DNA of 64,000 nt from Limnochordaceae bacterium (lineage in GTDB: Bacteria; Bacillota; Limnochordia; Limnochordales; Geochordaceae): the NCBI GenBank assembly GCA_014896295.1, contig JADBKR010000002.1, positions 124,001-188,000 on the forward strand, given 5' to 3'. Within the stretch, counting starts at the first letter, position 1; every line of letters starts with the position of its first letter. Both the position numbers and the translations under genes were made by a program. This document shows, in pieces, positions 36,471 to 44,768 of this stretch. Under the pieces are notes generated by a model. That model ran no database searches and was not told the origin of the DNA. It saw only the letters and a list, made by a program, of their open reading frames with translations.

Positions 36471-37712
36471 ATGATGTCCCCGGAGCAAAGGAGCGAGACG
36501 CCGACGCACGACCGGCCGGGAGGAGCGGGTTTTTATGCAGCGCTCGACGACGTCGCCCGCTCCCTGGGGTTTGCCGCCCTGGGAGTGGTCGAGGCGGAGC
36601 CCCAGGCGGACCTGGCAGGGACGTTGCGGGAGCGCCAGCAGGCCGGCACGTATCCCCTCTTTTGCCCCGGGGACGTGCAGCTTCGCACCGAGCCCGAGCG
36701 GTGGCTGGCCGGCTGCCGCAGCCTCTGGATCGCCGCCCTGCCCTACCGGCCGCCCGCCGCTGTGAGGCTGCCCCGGCCGAGGCCGCAAGGGGCACGGCCT
36801 GGCGGGCCCGCCGGGCGGATCGCCGCTTATGCGCTTCCCGAGGATTACCACCACGCCATGCGCCGCCGGCTGCGCTCCCTCGTGCGCTGGGCCTCCAGGC
36901 GAACGGGCCTGCCTCGGCGCCGCCACTTCCGTATCCTCGTCGACACCGGCCCGCCGGTAGAACGGCACCTGTGGCGGCTGTCTGGCGCCGGCTGGATCGG
37001 CAAGAACACGTGCGCCTACGCGCCGGGCAGCGGCTCGTGGGCGGTGCTCGGGGTCGTCGCCACGACCCTGCCGCCGCCCCCCGAAGCAGGCGCAGCGGCC
37101 ACGCCGGGCCTTCCCGAGCGACGGGCGGCCCCGGAGCTGATCGACCCCTGCGCCGGCTGCAATCGCTGCGTGGAAGCCTGTCCCACGGGGGCCCTGCGGC
37201 CCTACGTGATGGATCCCCGGCGGTGCATCGCCCAGTTCTCCCAGCGCCCGGGCCCCTTGCGGGTCGAGCAGGAGGGCAGGCAGCTCCACGGGTGGCTGTT
37301 CGGCTGCGATGTCTGCCAGATGGTTTGCCCTCACAACACCCCGGACCGGGCGCCCCTCGCCTTCGGCTCTTCCCTGGCCCTCGAGCCGGCGCCGGGCGCT
37401 TCCGGCACGCTGCCGCTGGCCGAGGTGCTGGCCATGACGCCCGCCGCCTTCCGTGCCCGGTACGGAGCCACGGCCGTGGCCTGGCGCAGCCTCTCGTTGC
37501 TGCAGCGCAACGCAGCCTTCGTGGCCGGCCAGGCGCTCAGGCGCCCGGGCCGGAAGGAGGAGGGCCGGATCTTGCAGGAGCTCCTCGCGCGTCTGGCGGA
37601 GGTGCACCCCTCGCCCGCGGTGCGCGATGCCTGCGCCTCAGCCCTCGGGCGCCCATCCGATCAAGCGTCCGGCGCGCCGGAGCCGTCCGGGTCGTCCTCC
37701 TCGTCGGCCTGA
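36471..37712 (+). CDS. queG: Epoxyqueuosine reductase
   Basis: This enzyme reduces epoxyqueuosine to queuosine in tRNA, the last step of queuosine synthesis, using a cobalamin and two [4Fe-4S] clusters. CAGCNRCVEACPTGAL (about residue 225) and CDVCQMVCPHN (about 283) are the cluster motifs. GAGWIGKNTCAY is a family hallmark. The ATG at 36471 follows GAGG; a second ATG comes immediately after. The C-terminal HEAT-like region is shortened and ends in a Ser-rich tail that overlaps the 3' end of the convergent protease gene. Confidence 0.93.
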   Translation: MMSPEQRSETPTHDRPGGAGFYAALDDVARSLGFAALGVVEAEPQADLAGTLRERQQAGTYPLFCPGDVQLRTEPERWLAGCRSLWIAALPYRPPAAVRLPRPRPQGARPGGPAGRIAAYALPEDYHHAMRRRLRSLVRWASRRTGLPRRRHFRILVDTGPPVERHLWRLSGAGWIGKNTCAYAPGSGSWAVLGVVATTLPPPPEAGAAATPGLPERRAAPELIDPCAGCNRCVEACPTGALRPYVMDPRRCIAQFSQRPGPLRVEQEGRQLHGWLFGCDVCQMVCPHNTPDRAPLAFGSSLALEPAPGASGTLPLAEVLAMTPAAFRARYGATAVAWRSLSLLQRNAAFVAGQALRRPGRKEEGRILQELLARLAEVHPSPAVRDACASALGRPSDQASGAPEPSGSSSSSA

Positions 37713-40120
37713 CCGCCGCCGGCACCCCTTCCAAACTCCGCCATCCTGCGGGACATCGCCTCGAGCTGCCGCCAGACGCGCCCGTTGAAGCTCTCTTCGG
37801 GATACAGCCCGTCGGGCCCCGGCTGCCCGGCCTCCATGCCCGTCAGGATCTCCAGGCCCTCGTCGATGGTGCTGACGGCATAGATGTGGAAGCTCCCCTT
37901 GCGAACGGCCTCCAGCACCTCGTCCTTGAGGATCAGGTGGACGACGTTTTGTTTCGGGATGATGACGCCCTGGCGCCCGGTGAGGCCCTTGATGCGGCAG
38001 AGGTCGAAAAACCCCTCGATCTTGCGGTTGATGGCGCCCACCGGCTGGATCTCGCCTTTCTGGTTGACCGACCCGGTCACCGCGATGCCCTGGCGCAGGG
38101 GCACCCCGGCCAGGCTCGAGAGCAGCGCGTAGAGTTCGGCGCTCGACGCCGAGTCGCCGTCGATCTCCTCGTACAGCTGCTCGAACGCCAGGCTCGCCGA
38201 CAAGGCGAGCGGCATCCCGATGGGGTACTTGTCGGCCAGGTATCCCGCCAGGATGAGCACGCCCTTGTCGTGGATGCGGCCGGACAGCTCCACCTCGCGC
38301 TCGATGTTGATCACGCCCCGGTCGCCGATGGCGACTGACGCCGTGATCCGGGTCGGCTTGGCGAAGGAGTGGTCTCCGAGCTCGATGACCGATAGCCCGT
38401 TGACCTGGCCGACCTTCTCCCCGTCCACGTCGACCAGGATCTGGCCCTCCGCCAGGAGCTGCTGCAGCTTCTCCTCCACCCGGTTGGACCGGTACTCCTT
38501 CTCTCGAATCGCCCGGTCCACGTGCACGGCCCGGACGACCGGGGCGCCGTCCGCATCGGCCCAGGCCGACGCCTCGTAAACCACCTCGACGATCTCGTTG
38601 AAGCGCGTGGACAGCCGCTGCTTGTGCTCGGCCATCCGCGCCGAGTGCTCGATGATCCGGGCGATGGCGTCGCGGTGGAACGGCCGCAGGTTGTCTCGCC
38701 GGCACACGGCGGCCACGAACTGCGCGTACTTGAGCGCGTGCTCGTCGTCCAGGGGCATCTCCACGTCGAAGTCCGCCAGCACCTTGAAGTACTTGCGGAA
38801 CTCCTCGTCCATGTACAGCAGCAGGTGATACAGGTAGGGGCTCCCGACCAGGATGACCTTGACCCGCACCGGGATGGGCTGCGGCTTGAGCGTCGAGACC
38901 GGGAGCATCCCCATCTGCTCCGCCACGCTCTCCACCCGCACCTCGCCGCTCTTGAGGGCCCGCTTGAGGCCGTCCCAGGACCACGGGCTCTTGAGAACGT
39001 CCTGGGCCTGCAGGATGAGGTAGCCGCCGTTGGCCCGGTGGAGCGCCCCCGCCTTGATCATGGTGAAGTCGGTCACCATGGCTCCGAACTCGTGCCGGTA
39101 CTCCAGCTTGCCGAACAGATTGGCAAACGTCGGGTTGGCCTCGATGACCACGGGCGCCCCCTGGGTGGCATGGTTGTCCACCAGCAGGTTGACCTTGTAG
39201 CGAACGAAGCTGCGTCGCGACCTTCGCCGCATCCACGGGACGGGGGCCTCGGCCTCCTCGTCGTCCTTGAACTCGTCGATGTTTTCGATGATGTCTTTCT
39301 CCACGGCCGTCAGGTACTCGATGACCCCCGGTACCGAGGCATACTTCTCCCGCAGCTCGGCCATGGGCTGGCTCACCGCGGCCAGGGCAACCTGCCGCTC
39401 GAGCTCCCGTACCCGCTCCTTGGCCTGCTTCTCCAGGGCCCGGATGCGCCGGGTCACGTCGGCCATGTGCGAGTGAATCTCCTTGTTGGCCGCCTCCAGG
39501 GCCTTGCGCCGCTCCTCGGGCAGAGCCTCGAACTCCTCCTGGGTAATCGGCCGGCCGTCCACCAGGGGAACCGTCGCAAAGCCCGTGCTCGTGCGTCGTA
39601 GCGCGAAGCCGTGTTCGGAGGCGACCTTCTCGGCCTCGTCGATGAGGGCCTGGCTCTGCTCCTGGAACTCCCGGATGACCGCGTCCCGTTGCTTCTCGTA
39701 GTCGTCGGAGTCGAAGCGGCGAGGCACCTCCACTTTCAACTCCTCGATCAGCTCGTCCATGTCCTGGGCCAGCTTCGAGCCCATCCCCGGAGGCAGGTTG
39801 AGCGCCAGAGGCTCGTCCGGGTTTTCGAAGTTGTACAGGTAGATCCAGTCGTCCGGCACGGGCTCTCGCCGGGCCACCTCGTGGATCAGCCGCCGGGCGT
39901 AAGTGTTCTTGCCCGTGCCGGTCGGGCCCGCCATGAAGATGTTGTATCCGGGGTGTTTGACCCGCAGCCCGAACTCCATGGCCCGAACGGCCCGCTCCTG
40001 CCCGATGATGCCCTGGAGGGGCTCGATCTCTTCCGTGGTTTCGGCGGGTATGCGGCTGGGGGAAAAGTGGAGCCGTAGATCCTCCGGCCGGAGCTCGTAT
40101 GGTGCGGGGATGGACTTCAA
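37661..40120 (-). CDS. Lon-like ATP-dependent protease (LonB/LonC type, YcbZ-like)
   Basis: An 819-aa AAA+ protease. Walker A GPTGTGKNT is at residues 65-73. A long coiled-coil insertion (residues 130-260, rich in Glu/Arg) follows, then the sensor/AAA lid. The S16 protease domain at the C-terminus has the catalytic serine at 657 (DGDSASS) and lysine at 700 (INRK). Their 43-residue spacing matches Lon. It lacks the Lon N-domain. The TTG at 40120 follows GGGAGAG; upstream reading is not conserved. It probably degrades unfolded proteins. Confidence 0.93.
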   Translation of the reverse strand: MKSIPAPYELRPEDLRLHFSPSRIPAETTEEIEPLQGIIGQERAVRAMEFGLRVKHPGYNIFMAGPTGTGKNTYARRLIHEVARREPVPDDWIYLYNFENPDEPLALNLPPGMGSKLAQDMDELIEELKVEVPRRFDSDDYEKQRDAVIREFQEQSQALIDEAEKVASEHGFALRRTSTGFATVPLVDGRPITQEEFEALPEERRKALEAANKEIHSHMADVTRRIRALEKQAKERVRELERQVALAAVSQPMAELREKYASVPGVIEYLTAVEKDIIENIDEFKDDEEAEAPVPWMRRRSRRSFVRYKVNLLVDNHATQGAPVVIEANPTFANLFGKLEYRHEFGAMVTDFTMIKAGALHRANGGYLILQAQDVLKSPWSWDGLKRALKSGEVRVESVAEQMGMLPVSTLKPQPIPVRVKVILVGSPYLYHLLLYMDEEFRKYFKVLADFDVEMPLDDEHALKYAQFVAAVCRRDNLRPFHRDAIARIIEHSARMAEHKQRLSTRFNEIVEVVYEASAWADADGAPVVRAVHVDRAIREKEYRSNRVEEKLQQLLAEGQILVDVDGEKVGQVNGLSVIELGDHSFAKPTRITASVAIGDRGVINIEREVELSGRIHDKGVLILAGYLADKYPIGMPLALSASLAFEQLYEEIDGDSASSAELYALLSSLAGVPLRQGIAVTGSVNQKGEIQPVGAINRKIEGFFDLCRIKGLTGRQGVIIPKQNVVHLILKDEVLEAVRKGSFHIYAVSTIDEGLEILTGMEAGQPGPDGLYPEESFNGRVWRQLEAMSRRMAEFGRGAGGGQADEEDDPDGSGAPDA

Positions 40121-40175
40121 CGTCGGAGCACTCTCCCTTCTTCCGTCGAGGGCCGGGCGGGAGCCAGTGGTGAGT

Positions 40176-40994
40176 TCACTGCAACGTCTCGTCTTCCTCC
40201 AGCCGCCCTGCGGGCACTCCCATAGGCACCCTGCCCGCCAGCACCGAGGCGACCGATCGGTAGGCGGCCCCACCCGGGTGGTCCGGAGCGATCTCCCATA
40301 CCGCCCGGTGCTGGGCGGCCGCCTCGGCAAAACGGATGCTCTTCTTGACGGGCCACTCGAAGATCCGGTAGCGAGCGCCAAAGGCCGATCGGACGGCCTC
40401 CAACGCCTCCCGGGCATGCCGGGTCCGCCCGTCGTACATCGTCGGCAGGATGCCGGCCACCGTGAGGCGGGTGTTGGCCTGCACGCGCACCCGCCCGAGC
40501 GCCCGGAGCACCAAGGAGAGCACCCGCACCGCCAGGTACTCGCAGGCGACCGGGATCAGCACCTCGTCGGCCGCCACCAGCGCGTTTTGGGTGAGGATGC
40601 CGAGCGACGGCTGGGTATCCACCAGCACGTAGTCGTACCGGTCCCGCAGCTCGGCCAGCAAGCGCAAGAGCCTTCGTTCCGGCGCCATCTGGTTGACGAG
40701 CTCGAGCTCCGCCAGCGACAGCTCGATCCCCGCGGGCAACAGGTCGGCCCCCTGGCAGCCTTCCACCAGGATCGGCCCGGCAGGCGTGCGCGCCAGGAGC
40801 CCGTGATAGACGTTGGGGCTCCTGTCCGGCGCCACGCCGCACCAGGCCGAAAGCGCCGCCTGGGGGTCCAGGTCGACCCACAGCACCCGCATGCCCAGCT
40901 CGGCCAGGGCAGCGCCCAGGTGGAAGACCGAGGTGGTCTTGGCCACCCCGCCCTTCTGGTTGACCACCACGATCACGTGCCCGGCCGGCGCCAC
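40176..40994 (-). CDS. ParA/Soj-family ATPase (no ParB nearby)
   Basis: A 272-aa P-loop ATPase of the MinD/ParA class. The deviant Walker A is VVVNQKGGVAKTT at the N-terminus, with signature lysine; the second motif is VLWVDLDPQAALS, the switch VLVDTQPSLGILT. The GTG at 40994 has GGGGAG six bases upstream. A longer start at ATG 41102 would add 36 nonconserved residues. ParB is not adjacent, so this is an orphan that could be chromosomal Soj or a ParA paralogue for another cargo. Confidence 0.88.
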   Translation of the reverse strand: MAPAGHVIVVVNQKGGVAKTTSVFHLGAALAELGMRVLWVDLDPQAALSAWCGVAPDRSPNVYHGLLARTPAGPILVEGCQGADLLPAGIELSLAELELVNQMAPERRLLRLLAELRDRYDYVLVDTQPSLGILTQNALVAADEVLIPVACEYLAVRVLSLVLRALGRVRVQANTRLTVAGILPTMYDGRTRHAREALEAVRSAFGARYRIFEWPVKKSIRFAEAAAQHRAVWEIAPDHPGGAAYRSVASVLAGRVPMGVPAGRLEEDETLQ

Positions 40995-41111
40995 GAAGCT
41001 CCCCTCGTCCCCTCTCCCGCCGATGGAGCCTTGTTTCGAGGCTGCGGGAGCAGCCCCTCCCGGCCACCGAACGGGGGCTCTTCGTCCTCTCTGCGCACCC
41101 ATTCCATGTCC

Positions 41112-41125
41112 AACGTCCCGACGTT
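41112..41125. repeat. Short perfect inverted repeat upstream of the regulator gene
   Basis: AACGT CCCG ACGTT is a perfect 5-bp inverted repeat, 18 bases upstream of the -35 box of the regulator promoter. ACGTTGG recurs just after the -35 box. It could be an operator for autoregulation; nothing else supports this. Confidence 0.3.
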
Positions 41126-41142
41126 CCGTGGCATTCGTCCGG

Positions 41143-41172
41143 TTGACACGTTGGAAACCCGGCCGCTACACT
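41143..41172 (+). promoter_or_regulatory. Promoter of the SufR-like regulator gene
   Basis: TTGACA (41143-41148) and TACACT (41167-41172) with an 18-base spacer. The start of transcription would be near 41179, about 30 bases before the ATG. Confidence 0.75.
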
Positions 41173-41209
41173 GAGGCCGACAACAGGTGCCAGAAGGTGA
41201 CGATCGCGG

Positions 41210-42007
41210 ATGCCCACGACACAACCCACCGATATCGCGGCCGTGCTCGCAGACCCGACCCGTTTCGCGATTTACGAGAAGCTGGCGAGTAACCGGCCGA
41301 AGAGCTTCACGGTGCAGGAGATCGCCGAGGAGTTTTCGCTGCATCCCAACGTGGCCCGCACGCACCTCAGCCGGCTCGAGGAGATCGGCCTGGTCTCCTC
41401 GGCGCTCGAGAAGAGCGGTCGCGGAGGGCGGCCGGGCAAGCGGTACTCGGCGTCCGACGAGCCGGTGACGCTGCAGTTCCCGCGCCGCGACTGGATGCTC
41501 CTGGCCCGCCTCCTGGTGGAGACCCTGGAGCGTCTCGGGCCGGAGGCTCTTCGTGCGGCCGAGTCCGTAGCCTATCAGGAGGGCTTACGCGAGGGGCAGG
41601 AGTGGCAGGTACGCCAGCTCAGCTCGGGCCAGCAGGCGCGCTCCGCTGCGGCGGCCGGGGCTCACGTCGCGGGGGAGGCCAACGGGCATTCGCCCGCCGG
41701 CGAGTGGCTCAAAGGCATCCCGGTGGAGAGCCTGGCCGGCAAGCTGGAGGACGCGGCGGGCGCCAGCGAGGTGTGGCGCCGGCAGGACGGTTCGCTCGGC
41801 TTGCGCTTCACGACCTGTCCTTTCCGGGAGCTCGCCTACGCGCACGTCGACAGCGTCTGCTCCATCCACAGGGCCCTGCTCCGGGGCATCCTCGAGGGCA
41901 TCGTGGGCCCGGTCGTGTTGCAGCAACAGAGCAACCAGCTGCTCGACGGGCAGGCCAGCTGCGACTACGTCATCGCTCCTGCGCCGGCGGTGGCCCGTAC
42001 GGCCTGA
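41210..42007 (+). CDS. ArsR/DeoR-type winged-helix regulator with C-terminal cysteine cluster (SufR-like)
   Basis: A 265-aa DNA-binding protein. Residues 10-80 are a winged helix (LADPTRFAIYEKL, FTVQEIAEEFSLHPNVARTHLSRLEEIGLV). The C-terminal third has cysteines at 203 (TTCPF), 217 (SVCSIH) and 251 (ASCDY) and histidine 220, a pattern like SufR-type iron-sulfur sensing repressors. It may regulate itself or neighbours. No suf genes are in the window. Its 3' end overlaps the convergent ECF gene by about 38 bases. Confidence 0.8.
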   Translation: MPTTQPTDIAAVLADPTRFAIYEKLASNRPKSFTVQEIAEEFSLHPNVARTHLSRLEEIGLVSSALEKSGRGGRPGKRYSASDEPVTLQFPRRDWMLLARLLVETLERLGPEALRAAESVAYQEGLREGQEWQVRQLSSGQQARSAAAAGAHVAGEANGHSPAGEWLKGIPVESLAGKLEDAAGASEVWRRQDGSLGLRFTTCPFRELAYAHVDSVCSIHRALLRGILEGIVGPVVLQQQSNQLLDGQASCDYVIAPAPAVARTA

Positions 42008-42569
42008 GGTAGGCGCGCAGGGCCGCCCGCAGCGCGGGGGCCAGCGCGACCGCGGCCAGGGCCGACGTGCTCACCTGGACGGCGTCGGTCACGAGCTCGA
42101 CCGGGACGGCGCCCGGCCCGAGCAGCGCCCATGCAGCGACTGCGTAGGCCGCCATCATCCAGAGCGCGCCGGGCAGGATGGCCAGGAGGTCCCGGCCCCA
42201 CGGGCCCGGGCGGGCGAGGGCACCCACCAAGACGCCCTCCACCGCCTTGATGATCAGGGTGAGGGGGGCCCAGGCACCGAAGCCCTGCAGCAGGTCGGCC
42301 AGGGCCGCGCCCAGCGCGCCCGCCCCCCCGATCCATCGCCCGCCGACCAGGGCGCCCGCGTAGATGACGGCCTCGCCGAGGTTGAAGTACTGCCCCCCGG
42401 CGGAGACCGGCACCTTCAGGTAGAGCGTCGCGGCCAGGGTCAGCGCGGCGGCCAGCGCCCCGAAGGCAACCTGCTGGCCGGGCGAGAGCACGGGAAGGGC
42501 CGCCGACCCCTCGACCCGGGGCACCGTTCGGGGCCGTCCCGTGCCGGGCGGATCACTCCTCGACGTCAT
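41970..42569 (-). CDS. ECF transporter S component
   Basis: A 199-aa integral membrane protein with five or six hydrophobic segments. The conserved motif YFNLGEAVIYAGALVGG at about residue 60 resembles the substrate-binding subunits of energy-coupling factor vitamin transporters. GALGAALADLLQG is a second conserved loop. The substrate is unknown. The ATPase (EcfA) and T (EcfT) components are not in the window and are probably shared. The start overlaps the copper-chaperone gene by 17 bases. Confidence 0.75.
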   Translation of the reverse strand: MTSRSDPPGTGRPRTVPRVEGSAALPVLSPGQQVAFGALAAALTLAATLYLKVPVSAGGQYFNLGEAVIYAGALVGGRWIGGAGALGAALADLLQGFGAWAPLTLIIKAVEGVLVGALARPGPWGRDLLAILPGALWMMAAYAVAAWALLGPGAVPVELVTDAVQVSTSALAAVALAPALRAALRAYLRPYGPPPAQER

Positions 42570-42762
42570 AGCCTGCCTCCTCGATGGCTTCCCGGATGGC
42601 CTTCAGCGTGGTCCGGCCCGGGTCGAACGCCACGGTCACCCGCTTGGCGGCCAGGTCCACCTCGACCGACCGGATACCGCCGAGCTTGCCGACCGACTCG
42701 GTGATGGCCCGGCGGCAGTGCTCGCACGATACCCCCGGTACCCGCAACACCTGCGTCTGCAT
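42553..42762 (-). CDS. Copper chaperone (heavy-metal-associated domain protein)
   Basis: A 69-aa HMA protein with the metal-binding motif GVSCEHC, equivalent to GMxCxxC, near residue 10. It has the ferredoxin-like fold of CopZ and would bind Cu(I) in the cytoplasm and pass it to a P-type ATPase. The start is ATG 42762, MQTQVLRV; upstream residues are not part of the fold. No CopA ATPase is present in the window. It overlaps the ECF gene start, suggesting coupling. Confidence 0.88.
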   Translation of the reverse strand: MQTQVLRVPGVSCEHCRRAITESVGKLGGIRSVEVDLAAKRVTVAFDPGRTTLKAIREAIEEAGYDVEE

Positions 42763-42830
42763 GGCCTGCGCGCCCCCTCCTCTCCGGCGGACGGGCAGAT
42801 ACCCTCCTGCCCGTGCCACCTTCGAGGATT

Positions 42831-43856
42831 CTACTCCATCCCCACGTCCGTTGCGTACGACGCATACCATGTAGGGGTCATTTGCCCGGCCAACGCGTCC
42901 AGGGCCGGCCGGGCCTTGTCGTGCCACGGCCTGCCGAAGCGCCGGGCGATCAGCGCGAGCTTGGCCAGGTTACCTGCGGCGACGCTCTCGAGGATGTCCC
43001 GCCGGCGCGCCCGATCCTTCTCGGCCAGCGCCACCTTCCAAACGGCCCTCCCGGCCATGTAGCCGCTTGCTCCGGCCCGGGCGGCGATCTCGACCTCGAT
43101 CGCGAAGTCCTCGTAGTCGACCCCTTCGGAAAGGATGACCCACGGCACCTGCGAAGCCCTGTCGAGCCTGCGGCACGCCTCGAGCAGCCGCTCGGGGTCT
43201 TTTTCGTAGCGGAGATCCCCGGGAAACTCCGCCTTGAATACGTCCATGCCGAGCGGGGTCAGATCCTCCGCCGTGCGCACCACCACGTCCGCCTTGGTGC
43301 GGGCGAACTCGGGGCTCGACTTGCTCACGCCAGGGTCCACGGGAAACGAAATGGCCTCCACCACGCACAGGAGGTCGATCCGCCGGCACTGCTCGGCGAC
43401 CTGCTGCACCAGCTCTCGCTGCGCCGCCGCCGAGGGGGCGTCGGGGTGGTAGTAGACCAGGAGCTTCAACCCCGAGGCGCCCATCCGCTTGACCTTCTCC
43501 ACGCTCCATCCCGGCAGGATCTCGGCCCGGCGCTCCTGCTCGCCGCCGGAGTAGCCGGTCTTCTCCAGCGCCACCAGGAACCCCACGTGGCCCGGAAGGC
43601 TCCCCGTGACGATCGCCTGGGCCGCGCCGAACTCCGGGTCGAGCAGCACCCCGCTGGCGTGGGGCGCCAGGGCCCGGCACAGATCCATCTTGAAGTCGAC
43701 GAGTTGCTGGTCGTCCACCGCCTCCGGACGGTCCGGACGAAGGAGCTTGCGCAAGCCTCCCCGGTGGTCCATCGCCGCCAGGAGGATGAACCCATCGGGC
43801 GTGCTGATCTGCTGCAAACCCCGGAGCTTGCCGACGGATAAGCTCATCATGGTCAT
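42831..43856 (-). CDS. Tagatose-1,6-bisphosphate aldolase-like class I aldolase
   Basis: A 341-aa LacD-family aldolase. Recognisable pieces are AMDHRGGLRKLL, VLLDPEFGAAQA, LKLLVYYHPDAP and VFKAEFPGD, where the lysine should form the Schiff base. LSEGVDYEDFAIEVEIAARAGASGY is the C-terminal phosphate-site region. It cleaves a ketohexose bisphosphate into two triose phosphates; the true substrate could be fructose 1,6-bisphosphate. The ATG at 43856 overlaps the galU stop in an ATGA. Confidence 0.85.
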   Translation of the reverse strand: MTMMSLSVGKLRGLQQISTPDGFILLAAMDHRGGLRKLLRPDRPEAVDDQQLVDFKMDLCRALAPHASGVLLDPEFGAAQAIVTGSLPGHVGFLVALEKTGYSGGEQERRAEILPGWSVEKVKRMGASGLKLLVYYHPDAPSAAAQRELVQQVAEQCRRIDLLCVVEAISFPVDPGVSKSSPEFARTKADVVVRTAEDLTPLGMDVFKAEFPGDLRYEKDPERLLEACRRLDRASQVPWVILSEGVDYEDFAIEVEIAARAGASGYMAGRAVWKVALAEKDRARRRDILESVAAGNLAKLALIARRFGRPWHDKARPALDALAGQMTPTWYASYATDVGME

Positions 43857-44764
43857 GCCTTCCCTTCGCCGATGCCGGACGCCACCGCGGGCCCGCCCGG
43901 CCGGTGGATCAGTTGCTCCAGATACGACCGGAACGCAGGGCCCAGGTCGGGTCGCTCCAGGGCCAGCTCCACCGTCGCCTCGAGGAAGCCCAGCTTGTCC
44001 CCTACGTCGTAGCGGCGCCCTTCGAACCAGTAGGCGTAGACAGGTCGCACCTGTCCCAGCTGCCGGATGGCATCGGTGAGCTGGATCTCCCCACCCGCTC
44101 CGGGTGGGGTCTGCTCCAGGATGGGGAAGATCTCGGGCTCCAGGATGTAGCGCCCCAATACCGCGAGCCTCGAGGGCGCCCGGGCAGGCGCCGGCTTCTC
44201 GATGAAGTCTCGTACCGCGAAAAGCCGCGGCTCGATCGGCTCCGGAGCGATGATGCCGTAACGGCTCACGTCCGGGGCCGGCACCTCCTGCACCCCCAGC
44301 ACCGAGCCGTCCAGACGCTCGTAGACCTCCATGAGCTGGCGCAGCGCAGGCACCTCGGAGCGCACCACGTCGTCGCCCAGCAGCACGGCGAACGGCTCCG
44401 ACCCGATGAATTTGCGGGCGCACCAGACGGCGTGCCCCAGCCCGCGCGGCTCTTTCTGGCGAACGTAGTGGATGTCCACCATGTCCGAGACGTCCTGCAC
44501 CAGCTTGAGCAGGTCCTCCCGGTGAGTCCCGTTGAGCGCCACCTCGAGCTCCACGGAACGGTCGAAGTGGTCCTCGATCGCCCGCTTGTTGCGCCCCGTG
44601 ATGATCAGGATGTCCTCGATCCCGGACGCTACCGCTTCTTCGACGATGTACTGGATGGTAGGCTTGTCCACCAGCGGCAGCATCTCCTTGGGCTGCGCCT
44701 TGGTGGCCGGCAAAAAGCGCGTCCCGAGGCCCGCCGCCGGAATGACCGCCTTCTTGACCCGCAC
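43853..44764 (-). CDS. galU: UTP-glucose-1-phosphate uridylyltransferase
   Basis: This enzyme makes UDP-glucose from UTP and glucose 1-phosphate for polysaccharide and envelope glycolipid synthesis. The nucleotidyltransferase motif AVIPAAGLGTRFLPATKAQPKE opens the protein, and GLGHAVWCA and LLGDDVV follow. The 303-aa length is typical. The GTG at 44764 has GGAG upstream and lies five bases after the dipeptidase stop. An ATG further upstream lies inside that gene and adds no conserved residues. Confidence 0.94.
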   Translation of the reverse strand: MRVKKAVIPAAGLGTRFLPATKAQPKEMLPLVDKPTIQYIVEEAVASGIEDILIITGRNKRAIEDHFDRSVELEVALNGTHREDLLKLVQDVSDMVDIHYVRQKEPRGLGHAVWCARKFIGSEPFAVLLGDDVVRSEVPALRQLMEVYERLDGSVLGVQEVPAPDVSRYGIIAPEPIEPRLFAVRDFIEKPAPARAPSRLAVLGRYILEPEIFPILEQTPPGAGGEIQLTDAIRQLGQVRPVYAYWFEGRRYDVGDKLGFLEATVELALERPDLGPAFRSYLEQLIHRPGGPAVASGIGEGKA

Positions 44765-44768
44765 CTGC

